The notes: a model not told the origin generated them from the letters alone. A DNA stretch of 64,000 nt from Methylophilales bacterium MBRSF5 (GCA_001044335.1 CP011001.1:434001-498000); one strand, 5' to 3'. Shown: positions 19,152 through 29,554, counted from the stretch's first letter. Numbers and translations: made by a program.

Positions 19152-19943
19152 ATGAGTAGAATTACAAAAACATTTTCATTATTAAAATCTAATAATAAAA
19201 AAGCATTAATCCCTTTTATCACTGCTGGTGATCCATCTGTTGAAATGACAAAAAAAATTCTTCATCAACTGGTAGATTCAGGCGCGGACATGATTGAGCT
19301 AGGCATCCCATTTTCGGATCCAATGGCAGATGGACCTGTGATTCAAAGGGCAAGCGAAAGGGCGCTGGCAAACAATGTTGGAATAAGAAAAACATTTGAA
19401 ATAGCAAAAGAATTTAGAAGCTCCGACCCAGACACTCCGCTTATCTTGATGGGATATGCCAACCCTATTGAGGCAATTGGTTTAGATGAGTTTTTAAGAT
19501 TATGCAAAGAGGCTGATATAGATGGAATTATTACAGTCGATTACCCACATGAAGAGTCAAATGAATATGTCACTAAACTTAGAGAAAATGACATTGATGC
19601 CATTTTTTTATTAGCACCCACGACTGAAAAAGAAAGAATTAAACAAATCATCAAACAAGCTTCTGGTTTTTTATATTATGTTTCATTGAAGGGTGTCACT
19701 GGAGCTCAAAACATTGATATTGACCAAGTGAAACACCGTGTTGCTGAAATTAAGTCATTAGCGGATTTGCCAGTGGGTGTCGGTTTCGGAGTAAGGGATC
19801 CAGAAACAGCAAAAGCCGTTGCCAGCTTTTCTGACGCCATTGTCATTGGTAGCAGAATTATTCAAGAGATTGAAAAATCTAATCAAGATAATATGCTGGA
19901 AAATATTTCAAAGATTATTAAATCTATTCGCGAGGCCATTTAA
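19152..19943 (+). CDS. trpA: tryptophan synthase alpha chain
   Basis: Cleaves indole-3-glycerol phosphate and channels indole to TrpB. 263 residues. The catalytic Glu and Asp are in IELGIPFSDPMADGPVIQ (about 48-65), with YVSLKGVTGA and the phosphate loop GFGVRDPE later. trpF-trpB-trpA-accD is a conserved betaproteobacterial order; accD begins at the next base after the stop. Confidence 0.98.
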   Translation: MSRITKTFSLLKSNNKKALIPFITAGDPSVEMTKKILHQLVDSGADMIELGIPFSDPMADGPVIQRASERALANNVGIRKTFEIAKEFRSSDPDTPLILMGYANPIEAIGLDEFLRLCKEADIDGIITVDYPHEESNEYVTKLRENDIDAIFLLAPTTEKERIKQIIKQASGFLYYVSLKGVTGAQNIDIDQVKHRVAEIKSLADLPVGVGFGVRDPETAKAVASFSDAIVIGSRIIQEIEKSNQDNMLENISKIIKSIREAI

Positions 19944-20795
19944 ATGAGTTGGTTAAAGAACGTCATTCCTCCTAAAATTAAAAGAATTGTTGGTTCTCAA
20001 AAAAAGAGAGTTCCTGATGGAGTGTGGCATAAATGCAGTTCATGCCAAACTACACTTTATAATAGTGACTTAGAAAAAAATCTTTATGTGTGTCCAAAAT
20101 GTGATCACCATCATAGACTCCCTGCTAGAGAGAGATTAAAGCTGCTATTTGATTCCATAGGTCAGCGCGAAATTTTTACAGATATTTTACCTAAAGACCC
20201 TCTTGGATTTGTCGACTCAAAACCCTATGATGAAAAACTTAAGGAGGCACAGGACAAACACAAAACTGCAGATGCATTAATCGTAATTAATGGAAAAATT
20301 GAGTCTTTGAATATAACAGCTGCTGCATTTGAATTTTCCTTTATGGGCGGATCAATGGGGTCTGTCGTTGGTGAGAAATTTGTGCGAGCTATTGATTATG
20401 CCATTGAGAATAAAACACCATTTCTTTGTTTCTCCGCCAGCGGAGGCGCAAGGATGCAGGAGGGTCTTTTTTCCCTAATGCAAATGGCTAAAACAAGCGC
20501 TGCATTAACTAAGTTAAGTAAAGAGAAAATACCTTTCATTTCAATCTTAACTGACCCAACTATGGGTGGAGTGTCTGCAAGTTTTGCTATGCTTGGCGAC
20601 ATTATTATTGCTGAGCCTAATGCCTTAATTGGTTTTGCTGGCCCACGAGTTATCGAACAAACTGTTAGAGAAAAATTACCGACTGGATTTCAAAGAGCAG
20701 AATTTTTGCTAGAACATGGCGCAATTGATTTTATTGTTGATCGAAGAGAAATGCGAAAATCACTTGTTAATATAATCTCTAAACTACATAAATAA
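19944..20795 (+). CDS. accD: acetyl-CoA carboxylase carboxyltransferase beta subunit
   Basis: Half of the carboxyltransferase that makes malonyl-CoA for fatty acids. 283 residues. The N-terminal zinc ribbon is visible as CSSC and CPKC (about residues 30-53), followed by a crotonase-like fold with SGGARMQEG and [14 protein letters not shown]. It directly abuts trpA and is followed by folC after 3 bases. AccA is not in the window. Confidence 0.97.
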   Translation: MSWLKNVIPPKIKRIVGSQKKRVPDGVWHKCSSCQTTLYNSDLEKNLYVCPKCDHHHRLPARERLKLLFDSIGQREIFTDILPKDPLGFVDSKPYDEKLKEAQDKHKTADALIVINGKIESLNITAAAFEFSFMGGSMGSVVGEKFVRAIDYAIENKTPFLCFSASGGARMQEGLFSLMQMAKTSAALTKLSKEKIPFISILTDPTMGGVSASFAMLGDIIIAEPNALIGFAGPRVIEQTVREKLPTGFQRAEFLLEHGAIDFIVDRREMRKSLVNIISKLHK

Positions 20796-20798
20796 TTC

Positions 20799-22007
20799 TT
20801 GAAGGAAAAATTAAATCTCCTTCTCAAAAGTCTGGAAACTCGGCATAGCAATCCAATTGATTTGTCATTAAACAGAGTTCAGGAATTCAAACAAAAACTC
20901 ACTCTAAACCCAAATTTTAAAATCATTACTGTTGCTGGAACAAATGGAAAAGGCAGCGTGTGCTTTTATATTAACCAAATTTTAAAACATAGTAATTATA
21001 AAATTGGTCTATATACCTCACCTCATTTTTTTGACTTTAACGAAAGAATTATAATTAATAGTGAAAAGTGTTCCGAATCTGAAATTCTTCAATCTATGGA
21101 ATATATTTTAGGTTTTGATGATAGTGATTCACTTACTTTTTTTGAGATTACCACATTAGCAGCTATATTAATATTTGATAATCACAATATTGATATCGCT
21201 ATATTGGAAGTGGGCTTAGGCGGTAGACTTGATGCTGTGAATGCTTTTGAACCTGATATTTCTGTGATCACATCAATAGGATTGGATCATACTGAATATT
21301 TAGGGGATACATTGGAGAAGATAGCAGTTGAAAAATCAGGTGTAATGAGGGCAACTAAACCTTGTGTCATAGGGGATGAAAATTGTATTGATATTTTAAA
21401 AAACCAAGCATCAGAAATTAATTCAATTCCTTATTTTTTTAATAAAGACTTCGATAGCAACATTATCCCATTTGATAAAAGCCAATTAACTTATGTCCAA
21501 CAAAAGAATCTTTCGTGTGCAATTTTCTCCCTCCATCAGCTTGGATTAACTGAGTTTACTTCTAATTTAAAAGAGGAATTGTTGCAGCAGGATTTTTTTG
21601 GACGGTTTTATAGAATTTCTACAAAACCTGAAGTTATAATCGATGTGGCACATAACCTTGATAGCGTAAAAAATTTAGTTCACTCCCTCTTAAAACTCGG
21701 TAATAAAAAAACTTACTTTGTATTTTCAGCTTTAAAAGATAAAGATATCTCATCAATTATTAAATTATTTGAAAAATTTACTTATGATTCCGAATGGCTA
21801 GTCTCAGAGCTTAGTAGTCCAAGAGCACAAAAATTATCTTTTATTGAACAACATCTTGAGAAGAATAATTATACTTTTGATTCTGCAGATTCTATTAAAA
21901 AAGCTTATGAGTTAGCATTAAATAAGGCTTTAAATGATGATAGAATAGTTGTGTTCGGAAGTTTTTGTGTAATCAGTGAGATTTTTGAGGGTAATTATGC
22001 CGAGTAA
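20799..22007 (+). CDS. folC: bifunctional folylpolyglutamate / dihydrofolate synthase
   Basis: Mur-ligase-like enzyme that adds glutamate to folates, 402 residues. ATP loop VAGTNGKGS (about 45-53), KSGVMR lysine site (about 184-189) and DVAHN near 284. The start is a TTG at 20799; it gives the expected family N-terminus (LxxLExRHxxxIDLSLxRV) and no ATG is available nearby. Relevant to this organism because tetrahydrofolate also carries C1 units through Fhs. The stop lies inside the start of the SPOR gene. Confidence 0.94.
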   Translation: MKEKLNLLLKSLETRHSNPIDLSLNRVQEFKQKLTLNPNFKIITVAGTNGKGSVCFYINQILKHSNYKIGLYTSPHFFDFNERIIINSEKCSESEILQSMEYILGFDDSDSLTFFEITTLAAILIFDNHNIDIAILEVGLGGRLDAVNAFEPDISVITSIGLDHTEYLGDTLEKIAVEKSGVMRATKPCVIGDENCIDILKNQASEINSIPYFFNKDFDSNIIPFDKSQLTYVQQKNLSCAIFSLHQLGLTEFTSNLKEELLQQDFFGRFYRISTKPEVIIDVAHNLDSVKNLVHSLLKLGNKKTYFVFSALKDKDISSIIKLFEKFTYDSEWLVSELSSPRAQKLSFIEQHLEKNNYTFDSADSIKKAYELALNKALNDDRIVVFGSFCVISEIFEGNYAE

Positions 22008-22455
22008 TGAAGATCCTTTCTCAGAAGCGATTCAGCTTAAAAAAGCAAAAAAAAGATTATTGGGTGCATTAATAATATTGGTAGGTTTACTTATCTTCTC
22101 TTATTTTTTTCTTGAAGACCGCTCATCAACTAACAGCCAAAACATAAAAATTTCATTTATCGATGAAGGCGGTAGTTCCATTAATAATGATGTTGATCAA
22201 TCATCAGAAAATCTTGAAGTGGATAATTTTTTTATTCAAATTGGTATTTTTTCAGATAAAGAAAACACTTCTAAACTCTTATCATCTATACAGTCCTTAG
22301 GTATTGATTGCACACTTGAGGCTGTTGTGCTTGATGGCAAAAAAAAGTATCGGGTTAAAACTGGGATTTTCGAGTCTTATGGTGAAGCAGAAAGTGCTCT
22401 TGAAATTTTAAAGACTAATAAATTTAGCGGGATTATAAAAAAATATAATTCATGA
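21997..22455 (+). CDS. SPOR-domain membrane protein (DedD-like)
   Basis: 152 residues from the ATG at 21997, chosen over an upstream GTG because GAGG lies 6 bases before it. One transmembrane helix (about 24-44) is followed by a low-complexity acidic linker and a C-terminal SPOR domain (about 77-150) starting FFIQIGIFSDKENTSKLL, which binds denuded glycan strands at the division septum. Position between folC and cvpA is that of dedD in proteobacteria. Overlaps folC by 11 bases and cvpA by 4. Confidence 0.85.
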   Translation: MPSNEDPFSEAIQLKKAKKRLLGALIILVGLLIFSYFFLEDRSSTNSQNIKISFIDEGGSSINNDVDQSSENLEVDNFFIQIGIFSDKENTSKLLSSIQSLGIDCTLEAVVLDGKKKYRVKTGIFESYGEAESALEILKTNKFSGIIKKYNS

Positions 22456-22967
22456 GCCCATTTGATTATTTCATCTTAACGTTATTAATCGTTTCCTCGG
22501 TTTATGGCGTGTACCGTGGATTAATTAAAGAAGTCTTATCACTTACTGGTTTAGTTTTGTCTTTCTACTTGGCATCTAACTTTGATAACTTATTAGCGAG
22601 TATCGTTCCAATAGAAAATAAGTCTGATTTCTTAATTATTTCGGCTTTTATTTTGATATTTGTTTCTACTTTAATATTAACTTCAATTTTAATAAAGTTA
22701 ATTAGTAAAATCTTAAAACTTGCGGGTCTTTCTATTGTGAATAGGTTTTTTGGTTTTGTCTTTGGTATTGCAAGAGGTTTAGTGATAGTTTTAGTTATCC
22801 TTTATTTGAATCAACTTATTCCTTTTATAAATTTAATAGACCCCGCAGAGTCCTTACTCATTCCCCTTTTAGATCCTATATTTTCATTTGTTTTGGAGTA
22901 TTTACCAAATTATCAGTCTACCCATGTAGAATATAACTATGCAATCGTAACGGAGGAGCTCATCTAA
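22452..22967 (+). CDS. cvpA: CvpA family membrane protein
   Basis: 171-residue inner-membrane protein with four hydrophobic helices and the family start FDYFILTLLIVSSVYGVYRG, then an ARG-containing loop (GIARGLVIVLV). Named for a colicin V production phenotype; its basic role is envelope-related and not well defined. It is the usual partner upstream of purF, with which it overlaps by one base (TAATG). Confidence 0.9.
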   Translation: MSPFDYFILTLLIVSSVYGVYRGLIKEVLSLTGLVLSFYLASNFDNLLASIVPIENKSDFLIISAFILIFVSTLILTSILIKLISKILKLAGLSIVNRFFGFVFGIARGLVIVLVILYLNQLIPFINLIDPAESLLIPLLDPIFSFVLEYLPNYQSTHVEYNYAIVTEELI

Positions 22968-24520
22968 TGTGTGGAGTCATTGGAATTGTTTCTAATAACC
23001 CTGTCAATCAGATGCTATATGATGGACTTTTAGTATTGCAGCATAGAGGTCAAGATGCCGCCGGAATTGTTACCACAGACGGCAATAGATTTTACATGCA
23101 TAAAAATAATGGCCTCGTAAAAGACGTATTTCAAACCCGGCATATGAGAAATTTGATTGGAAATGCGGGAATAGCTCATGCTAGGTATCCGACGGCTGGA
23201 TCTTCTTCGGCAGCTGAAGCTCAACCATTCTATGTAAACTCACCTTACGGCATTGTACTTGGTCATAATGGTAATTTAACTAACTCTAGCAAGCTAAAAC
23301 AAGATATGTTTAAACAAGATTTAAGACATATCAATACCAACTCTGATTCTGAGGTTCTCATAAACGTATTGGCTCATGAGCTTGTTGATTCATCTAAAAA
23401 AAGCGTGCTTACAACGGATATGATATTTGATGCTGTTACCTCTCTATATAGCAGATGTAGTGGTGCTTTTGCGGTTGTATCCATGATTGCTAACTTTGGT
23501 TTACTTGCCTTTAGAGATCCCCATGGAATTAGACCTTTGGTTGTGGGTAAAAGAGAAATGGGTGATGGTCCAGAATACATTGTTGCTTCAGAGAGTGTGG
23601 CTTTAGATGTATTAGGTTTTGAGTTATTGAGAGACGTAGAACCGGGAGAGGCAATATTTATTGATCTTAATGGAAATTTTTATTCAAAAAAATGTGTGAG
23701 TGATAAGAAAGTTAGCCCTTGTATCTTTGAGTATGTATATCTGGCAAGACCTGATTCGGTAATCGATGGGGTTTCTGTTTATCAAACTCGTCTAAATATG
23801 GGGGAAACATTAGCAGAAAAAATTAAATCTGTACTAAAAGATGAAAAGATTGATGTAGTGATTCCTATTCCAGACACCAGTAGACCTACAGCTTTGCAAG
23901 TTGCGCAAAAGTTAAAAACAGATTTTAAAGAGGGGTTTGTTAAGAATAGATACATAGGTCGTACATTTATCATGCCCGGTCAGGAAACAAGAAAAAAATC
24001 AGTCAGACAAAAATTAAATCCAATTACAATTGAATTCAAAGGGAAAAGTGTGCTGCTGATCGATGATTCAATCGTCAGAGGAACCACATCAAAAGAAATT
24101 GTTGAAATGGCTCGTGACGCAGGTGCAAAGAAAGTTTTTCTGGCCTCCGCTGCGCCACCAGTAAAATTTCCAAATGTGTATGGGATTGACATGCCATCTC
24201 GCAATGAACTGATTGCTTTTGATAAATCAGAGGCTGAGATCTGTGAGGAAATTGGTGCCGATGGTGTGATATATCAGGAGTTAGATGCCCTAAAAAAGAA
24301 TGTGACCAAAGAAAATAAACAATTGACTGAGTTTGATGCATCTTGTTTTGATGGTCGTTACGTCACGGATGACATTGATGAAAATTATCTTAATTTGATT
24401 GAGTCAGTAAGGGCAGATTCATCAGCCAGCTTTAAACCAAAAAACTCAATTACCCAACTTGATTTAAATTTAATCACTAATCAAGATAGTGATGACGTCG
24501 ACGAGGTTCTTGAGCTTTAG
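22967..24520 (+). CDS. purF: amidophosphoribosyltransferase
   Basis: First enzyme of purine synthesis (PRPP + glutamine to phosphoribosylamine). 517 residues. The N-terminal nucleophile C2 is exposed by MCGVIGIV; glutaminase boxes GLLVLQHRGQDAAG and HNGNLTN follow; the PRPP site LLIDDSIVRGTT is at about 363-374. The C-terminus is slightly longer than usual and acidic. Last gene of the long run; the metZ promoter begins at the base after its stop. Confidence 0.98.
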   Translation: MCGVIGIVSNNPVNQMLYDGLLVLQHRGQDAAGIVTTDGNRFYMHKNNGLVKDVFQTRHMRNLIGNAGIAHARYPTAGSSSAAEAQPFYVNSPYGIVLGHNGNLTNSSKLKQDMFKQDLRHINTNSDSEVLINVLAHELVDSSKKSVLTTDMIFDAVTSLYSRCSGAFAVVSMIANFGLLAFRDPHGIRPLVVGKREMGDGPEYIVASESVALDVLGFELLRDVEPGEAIFIDLNGNFYSKKCVSDKKVSPCIFEYVYLARPDSVIDGVSVYQTRLNMGETLAEKIKSVLKDEKIDVVIPIPDTSRPTALQVAQKLKTDFKEGFVKNRYIGRTFIMPGQETRKKSVRQKLNPITIEFKGKSVLLIDDSIVRGTTSKEIVEMARDAGAKKVFLASAAPPVKFPNVYGIDMPSRNELIAFDKSEAEICEEIGADGVIYQELDALKKNVTKENKQLTEFDASCFDGRYVTDDIDENYLNLIESVRADSSASFKPKNSITQLDLNLITNQDSDDVDEVLEL

Positions 24521-24549
24521 TTGACCGACTCAGCTTTTTTTTAGATAAT
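24521..24549 (+). promoter_or_regulatory. sigma-70-type promoter for metZ
   Basis: TTGACC at 24521-24526, a 17-base spacer, and GATAAT at 24544-24549. The predicted first base (about 24556) falls on the first paired base of the riboswitch, which supports both calls. It starts at the base after the purF stop codon. Confidence 0.75.
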
Positions 24550-24553
24550 GACA

Positions 24554-24607
24554 TCGCGTTGATTTGCACCAGCTTGCTAGCGCAAACATAATTTAGCTAA
24601 ACTGAGG
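24554..24607 (+). promoter_or_regulatory. SAM-II-type riboswitch (metZ leader)
   Basis: The 54-base segment follows the SAM-II aptamer pattern: a UCGCG start, the loop element UGAUUU, UUGC before the closing strand, the AGCGC strand, and the 3' AGCUAAA box followed by a GG-containing purine run. Helix P1 can form between 24556-24560 and 24579-24583 (five pairs, one G-U). Loop bases AGCU at 24571-24574 can pair with AGCU at 24595-24598, giving the H-type pseudoknot expected of this class, and CC at 24569-24570 can face GG at 24606-24607. SAM-II elements sense S-adenosylmethionine and repress methionine genes at translation start; here metZ follows. The GAGG lies 19 bases before the metZ ATG, farther than in typical examples, so the read-out is unclear. 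Confidence 0.82.
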
Positions 24608-24626
24608 AATTCTGTTAAACAGAGTT

Positions 24627-25796
24627 ATGAAAAATAAAAATAAAAATAAAAATTTTGAAACTGATGCGGTACGAGCAGGAATTGAACGATCTCAGTTTGG
24701 AGAACATTCTGAGGGATTATTTCTTACATCAAGTTTTGTTTTTAAGAATGCACAAGAGGCAGCAAAACGTTTTTCTGGTGAGGAACCAGGGAATGTCTAC
24801 AGTCGATTTACCAATCCAACAGTAAAAGCTTTTGAAGAAAGGCTGGCATCACTTGAAGGTGCAGAGCAATGTATTGCAACGTCCTCTGGAATGTCTGCAA
24901 TTCTGGCTGCATTTATGGCTCTTTGTAAACCAGGGGATCATGTGGTTGTATCCAAAAGTATATTTGGTACTTCTGTTCAATTGTTCAATAATTTTTTAGC
25001 TAAGTGGGGGCTAAATATTAGCTTTGTTGACCTACCTGATTTGAATGCTTGGGAAGCAGCAACTACAAAAAATACTAAATTTTATTTTTTAGAAACCCCT
25101 TCAAACCCATTAACAGAAATTGTAGACTTAAAAAAATTATCTCAATTGGCTAAATCAAAAAAGGTTAAATTAATTGTAGACAATTGTTTTTGTACTCCAG
25201 CCTTACAAAAACCAATTGATCTCGGCGCTGACATCATTATTCATTCAGCAACAAAGTATTTAGACGGCCAGGGAAGATGTCTGGGCGGTGCTGTTCTTGG
25301 TAAAAAAAGACTAATGAATCAGGTTTATACCTTTTTAAGAAATTCAGGAGTTTCTCTCAGTCCTTTTAATGCATGGGTATTTTTAAAAGGCTTAGAAACA
25401 TTAAAAATTAGAATGGACCAACAATCTGATAATGCAATCAAACTGGCAAATTATCTTGAAAAAAATAAAAACATTGCAAAAGTTTACTATCCCGGTCTAA
25501 AAAGTCATCCACAACATAACACGTCCTTAGCACAACAATCCTCTGGCGGTGCTGTTTTATCATTTGTTGTAAAAGGTGGACAAAAGGCTGCATGGAAAAT
25601 CATCAATAAAACAAAGTTAATGTCCATCACAGCTAATTTAGGTGATACAAAAACGACCATCACTCATCCAGCGACAACGACTCACTCTCGCTTAACTCAA
25701 GAACAAAGAGATGATGCGGGCATTGATAATGGTTTAGTTCGTATCGCTGTTGGGTTAGAACATATTGATGACATTATTGCTGATTTAAACATCTAA
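24627..25796 (+). CDS. metZ: O-succinylhomoserine sulfhydrylase
   Basis: PLP enzyme of the Cys/Met metabolism family that forms homocysteine directly from O-succinylhomoserine and sulfide. 389 residues; PLP lysine K210 in HSATKYLDGQGR, and GNVYSRFTNPTV and ETPSNPL boxes. The order purF-metZ is typical for betaproteobacterial metZ, which separates it from cystathionine gamma-synthase, though the two cannot be told apart with certainty by motif. The N-terminus has a run of alternating Lys-Asn codons. Only a weak AGAG precedes the ATG, consistent with regulated initiation. Its sulfide would come from the cys genes at 37-43 kb. Confidence 0.92.
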   Translation: MKNKNKNKNFETDAVRAGIERSQFGEHSEGLFLTSSFVFKNAQEAAKRFSGEEPGNVYSRFTNPTVKAFEERLASLEGAEQCIATSSGMSAILAAFMALCKPGDHVVVSKSIFGTSVQLFNNFLAKWGLNISFVDLPDLNAWEAATTKNTKFYFLETPSNPLTEIVDLKKLSQLAKSKKVKLIVDNCFCTPALQKPIDLGADIIIHSATKYLDGQGRCLGGAVLGKKRLMNQVYTFLRNSGVSLSPFNAWVFLKGLETLKIRMDQQSDNAIKLANYLEKNKNIAKVYYPGLKSHPQHNTSLAQQSSGGAVLSFVVKGGQKAAWKIINKTKLMSITANLGDTKTTITHPATTTHSRLTQEQRDDAGIDNGLVRIAVGLEHIDDIIADLNI

Positions 25797-25844
25797 AAAA
25801 CCTACATTCTAAGCCTAATAACCGCCTATAAATGAGCACAGCCG

Positions 25845-25853
25845 TGCTAAAAT
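25845..25853 (+). promoter_or_regulatory. candidate extended -10 promoter for gyrA
   Basis: TG-C-TAAAAT (TG at 25845-25846, hexamer 25848-25853) 36 bases before the gyrA ATG. No convincing -35 is seen. The right arm of a 5-bp inverted repeat (AGCAC/GTGCT, 25835-25848) overlaps the -10, which could be a binding site or chance. Confidence 0.4.
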
Positions 25854-25889
25854 GTAATGGAATAACAAACTAATTTTTCAGTCAATATT

Positions 25890-28457
25890 ATGAATCAATT
25901 TGCCAAAGAAACTTTACCTGTAAGCCTTGAAGATGAAATGAAAAAATCCTATCTCGATTACGCCATGAGCGTTATCGTTGGAAGGGCACTTCCTGATGTT
26001 CGAGATGGATTAAAACCTGTTCATAGACGTGTCTTGTATGCAATGCATGAACTCAGTAATAGCTACAACCGACCATATAAAAAGTCTGCAAGAATTGTTG
26101 GTGATGTGATTGGTAAATACCATCCCCATGGAGATACAGCCGCATACGACACTATCGTTAGGATGGCACAAGATTTTAGCTTGAGATACATGCTCGTCGA
26201 CGGTCAAGGTAACTTTGGTTCCATTGATGGCGACAATGCCGCGGCTATGCGATATACTGAAATTAGGATGTCGAAGATATCACACGAACTTCTCGCGGAT
26301 ATTGATAAAGACACTGTGGATTTTGGGCCAAACTATGATGGATCAGAAAATGAACCATTAATTATGCCTACAAGAATACCAAATCTACTGATTAATGGTA
26401 GTTCTGGCATTGCTGTTGGGATGGCAACCAATATTCCCCCTCATAATTTGACTGAAGTAATCAACGCTTGCGTAGAAATTCTTGATAACCCAAACATATC
26501 AATTGATGAGCTTTTAAACTTTATCCCTGGTCCTGACTTTCCAACGGCAGGCATTATTCATGGAAATTCAGGAATTAAGGAGGGATATCGAACTGGACGT
26601 GGCAGAGTTGTAATGCGGGCCAGAACCCATTTTGAAGAAACTGATAAGGGCAAGAGAGAGGTAATCATTATTGATGAACTTCCTTACCAAGTGAATAAGA
26701 AAAACTTACTCGAGAAAATTGCAGAATTAGTCAACGATAAAAAACTTGAAGGAATTTCTGATTTAAGAGATGAATCGGACAAATCAGGAATGAGAGTTGT
26801 TATTGAATTAAAAAGAGGTGAAATACCTGATGTAGTTTTAAATAATCTTTATAAACAAACTCAATTACAAGATTCATTTGGAATTAACATGGTGGCATTA
26901 ATTGATGGTCAACCGAAGCTGTTAAATCTAAAACAAGTCCTAGATGCTTTCTTAAATCATAGGCGAGAGGTCATCACACGAAGAACTGTTTTTGAATTAA
27001 GAAAGGCTCGAGAAAGAGGACATATTCTTGAGGGTTTAGCGGTAGCATTAGAGAACGTTGATGAGATGATTAAGATAATTAAATCATCCCCATCTCCATT
27101 AGAAGCAAAGACTGAATTAATGCAAAGAGAGTGGAAATCAACCGTTGTATCATCAATGCTTAAGAAAGGTGATGCCACACAATACAGGCCAGAGGGTTTA
27201 TTGTCAGTCTATGGCTTAAAAGAAAATGGCTATAAGTTATCTGACATTCAGGCACAAGAAATTCTGCAAATGAGACTGCAAAGATTGACAGGTCTTGAAC
27301 AAGATAAGATTGTTAGCGAATATAAAGAAATAATGGACGTTATTGCCGATTTAATAGATATTCTTAACAAGCCAGATCGTGTAACTACTATTATAAAAAC
27401 TGAGCTTGAAGAAATTAAAGATACATTCGGTGATGACAGACGAAGTGAGATAGTTGAAAATGCAGAGGATTTGTCAATCGAGGATCTGATTGCACCTCAA
27501 GACATGGTAGTGACTTTATCGCATACTGGATATATTAAAGCTCAAGCACTTGATGATTATCGTGCTCAAAAACGAGGTGGTCGTGGTAAGCAAGCTACGG
27601 CAACAAAAGATGATGATTTTATAGATCAGATGTTTGTTGCGAATTCCCACGACAATATCTTATGTTTTTCAAGTCGCGGGCAAGTCTATTGGTTGAAGGT
27701 TTATGAAGTTCCTCAGGGAAGCAGAGTCAGTCGTGGCAAGCCAATAGTGAACTTATTCCCTCTTATGCCTGGTGAAAAAATTAATGCAATATTAACGGTC
27801 AAGGAATTTGTTGATAATGAGTACATATTCATGGCTACAGCCAAAGGAACTGTTAAGAAAACACCTCTATCAGATTTCTCCAATCCAAGAAAATCAGGAA
27901 TTATTGCCATTAAGTTGGACAATGGGGATTATTTGATTGGTGCTGGAATAACCAAGGGTGAAAATGATATTGTTTTAGTATCTAATCACGGTAAGGCAGT
28001 GTGGTTTGGTGAATCTGATGTTAGAAGTATGGGAAGAAACGCCAGGGGTGTGAGGGGTATGAAGCTGACTGATGGCGGTGAAGTATTATCATTGTTAATA
28101 GCGGAAAATGAAGCACAGTCAGTTATGGTGGCTACAGAGAATGGCTATGGAAAAAGAACACAGCTGTCAGAGTTTAGAAGATCCGGAAGAGGGACGCAAG
28201 GTGTTAAAGCAATCCAAGTGAGCGATAGAAATGGCCAGGTGGTTGGTGCGAAACTTGTTGACGATCATGATGAATTAATGTTAATTACAACCGGTGGAGT
28301 TTTAATTAGAACTAGAGTAAGTGAAATACGTGAACTTGGTCGTGCCACTCAAGGAGTAACCCTTATTAATCTTGGTGATGATGAGAAGTTGAGAGGGTTG
28401 GAGAAGGTAGCTGAAAGCGAACATCATGATGAAGAGGATGGGGATATAGATTCGTGA
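25890..28457 (+). CDS. gyrA: DNA gyrase subunit A
   Basis: Type II topoisomerase breakage-reunion subunit, 855 residues. Catalytic tyrosine Y122 in [11 protein letters not shown]; the quinolone-region sequence [17 protein letters not shown] has Thr at the E. coli position 83 and Asp at 87. The GyrA box QKRGGRGK (about 558) marks the C-terminal wrapping domain of six repeats, and the tail is acidic. No intein or insertion. The stop overlaps the serC start, the standard betaproteobacterial gyrA-serC-pheA arrangement. Confidence 0.98.
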   Translation: MNQFAKETLPVSLEDEMKKSYLDYAMSVIVGRALPDVRDGLKPVHRRVLYAMHELSNSYNRPYKKSARIVGDVIGKYHPHGDTAAYDTIVRMAQDFSLRYMLVDGQGNFGSIDGDNAAAMRYTEIRMSKISHELLADIDKDTVDFGPNYDGSENEPLIMPTRIPNLLINGSSGIAVGMATNIPPHNLTEVINACVEILDNPNISIDELLNFIPGPDFPTAGIIHGNSGIKEGYRTGRGRVVMRARTHFEETDKGKREVIIIDELPYQVNKKNLLEKIAELVNDKKLEGISDLRDESDKSGMRVVIELKRGEIPDVVLNNLYKQTQLQDSFGINMVALIDGQPKLLNLKQVLDAFLNHRREVITRRTVFELRKARERGHILEGLAVALENVDEMIKIIKSSPSPLEAKTELMQREWKSTVVSSMLKKGDATQYRPEGLLSVYGLKENGYKLSDIQAQEILQMRLQRLTGLEQDKIVSEYKEIMDVIADLIDILNKPDRVTTIIKTELEEIKDTFGDDRRSEIVENAEDLSIEDLIAPQDMVVTLSHTGYIKAQALDDYRAQKRGGRGKQATATKDDDFIDQMFVANSHDNILCFSSRGQVYWLKVYEVPQGSRVSRGKPIVNLFPLMPGEKINAILTVKEFVDNEYIFMATAKGTVKKTPLSDFSNPRKSGIIAIKLDNGDYLIGAGITKGENDIVLVSNHGKAVWFGESDVRSMGRNARGVRGMKLTDGGEVLSLLIAENEAQSVMVATENGYGKRTQLSEFRRSGRGTQGVKAIQVSDRNGQVVGAKLVDDHDELMLITTGGVLIRTRVSEIRELGRATQGVTLINLGDDEKLRGLEKVAESEHHDEEDGDIDS

Positions 28458-29554
28458 GTCATCAAAGTTTAGCAAAGAATCCATGTAAATTTAATTTTTC
28501 AGCTGGACCTTCAATGTTGCCATCAGAGGTCATGAAAAAGGCTTCAGAAGAATTCCTTAATTGGAACAACACAGGCATGTCTGTCATGGAAATGTCTCAT
28601 CGCGGCAAAGAGTACATGTCTATTTTTCGAAAAACTGAACAGGATTTAAGAAAAGTTTTTCAAGTACCAAAAAATTACCACATCTTATTTTTACAAGGTG
28701 GAGCAATCACTCAAAATTTTATGGTACCAATGAACTTATTAGATAATGGGACAGCATCTTATGTGGTGTCTGGGTATTGGTCCAAAAGAACTTACAATGA
28801 TGCACTTGCCTTTCAAAATATTAATTTAGCTGCATCTTCAGAATCTGAAGATTACGTGTCACCACCAGAATTTAGTGATTGGAATTTTTCACAAAATGAT
28901 AGCTACGTTCATTTCTGTCAGAACGAGACGATTCATGGGGTTGAGTATTTTAATACTCCAACCATTGACGCTCCTTTAGTAGTTGATATGTCCTCAACAA
29001 TTCTGTCTAGACAGGTTGATATATCAAAATATGGAGTCATTTATGCTGGAGCACAAAAAAATATAGGACCGTCTGGTTTAACGATTTTAATCGTTCGAGA
29101 TGACTTGCTTGAGCGTTCAAGAATAGATACTCCAACTACTTATAATTGGAAGATTCAGTCAGAAAATGATTCAATGATTAATACTCCTACGACTTATAGT
29201 ATTTATATGGCAGGTTTAGTGTTTGCATGGCTAATAAGTTGTGGTGGTCTTAGTGAAGTCGAAAAATTAAACATTAAAAAATCAAAATTACTTTATGATT
29301 ACATTGATAACTCGGACTTTTATTATAATGAAATCAAAAATGATTATAGATCTAGAATGAATGTCCCTTTTAGAATCAGGGGTGATGAATTAACCATGAA
29401 ATTTGTAGAGGAGGCAGAATCTGCTGGCCTATATCAGTTAAAAGGCCATCGACTGGTGGGGGGTCTTAGAGCTTCTATTTATAATGCCATGCCAATTGAA
29501 GGTATTGAAGAATTATTAAACTTTATGAATGATTTTGAGAAAAATAACAAATGA
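28454..29554 (+). CDS. serC: phosphoserine aminotransferase
   Basis: PLP enzyme of serine and pyridoxine synthesis, 366 residues. Starts with GTG at 28454 overlapping gyrA's TGA; the N-terminal [11 protein letters not shown] is the family signature and lies a few residues further in than usual. PLP lysine is K202 in [12 protein letters not shown], and [16 protein letters not shown] is near the end. Overlaps pheA by 4 bases. Confidence 0.96.
   Translation: MSHQSLAKNPCKFNFSAGPSMLPSEVMKKASEEFLNWNNTGMSVMEMSHRGKEYMSIFRKTEQDLRKVFQVPKNYHILFLQGGAITQNFMVPMNLLDNGTASYVVSGYWSKRTYNDALAFQNINLAASSESEDYVSPPEFSDWNFSQNDSYVHFCQNETIHGVEYFNTPTIDAPLVVDMSSTILSRQVDISKYGVIYAGAQKNIGPSGLTILIVRDDLLERSRIDTPTTYNWKIQSENDSMINTPTTYSIYMAGLVFAWLISCGGLSEVEKLNIKKSKLLYDYIDNSDFYYNEIKNDYRSRMNVPFRIRGDELTMKFVEEAESAGLYQLKGHRLVGGLRASIYNAMPIEGIEELLNFMNDFEKNNK

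Noticed and set aside
24510-24542. Possible purF terminator (TTGAG/CTCAG with eight T)
   Set aside because: Only five pairs, one of them G-U, with a 14-base loop. The T run is better explained as the spacer of the metZ promoter.
25835-25848. AGCAC/GTGCT hairpin after metZ as terminator
   Set aside because: No T run follows; the right arm is part of the gyrA extended -10.
25890-28457. Quinolone-resistance change in gyrA
   Set aside because: Thr at position 83 is common as a natural residue in many bacteria and Asp87 is kept, so no resistance claim can be made.
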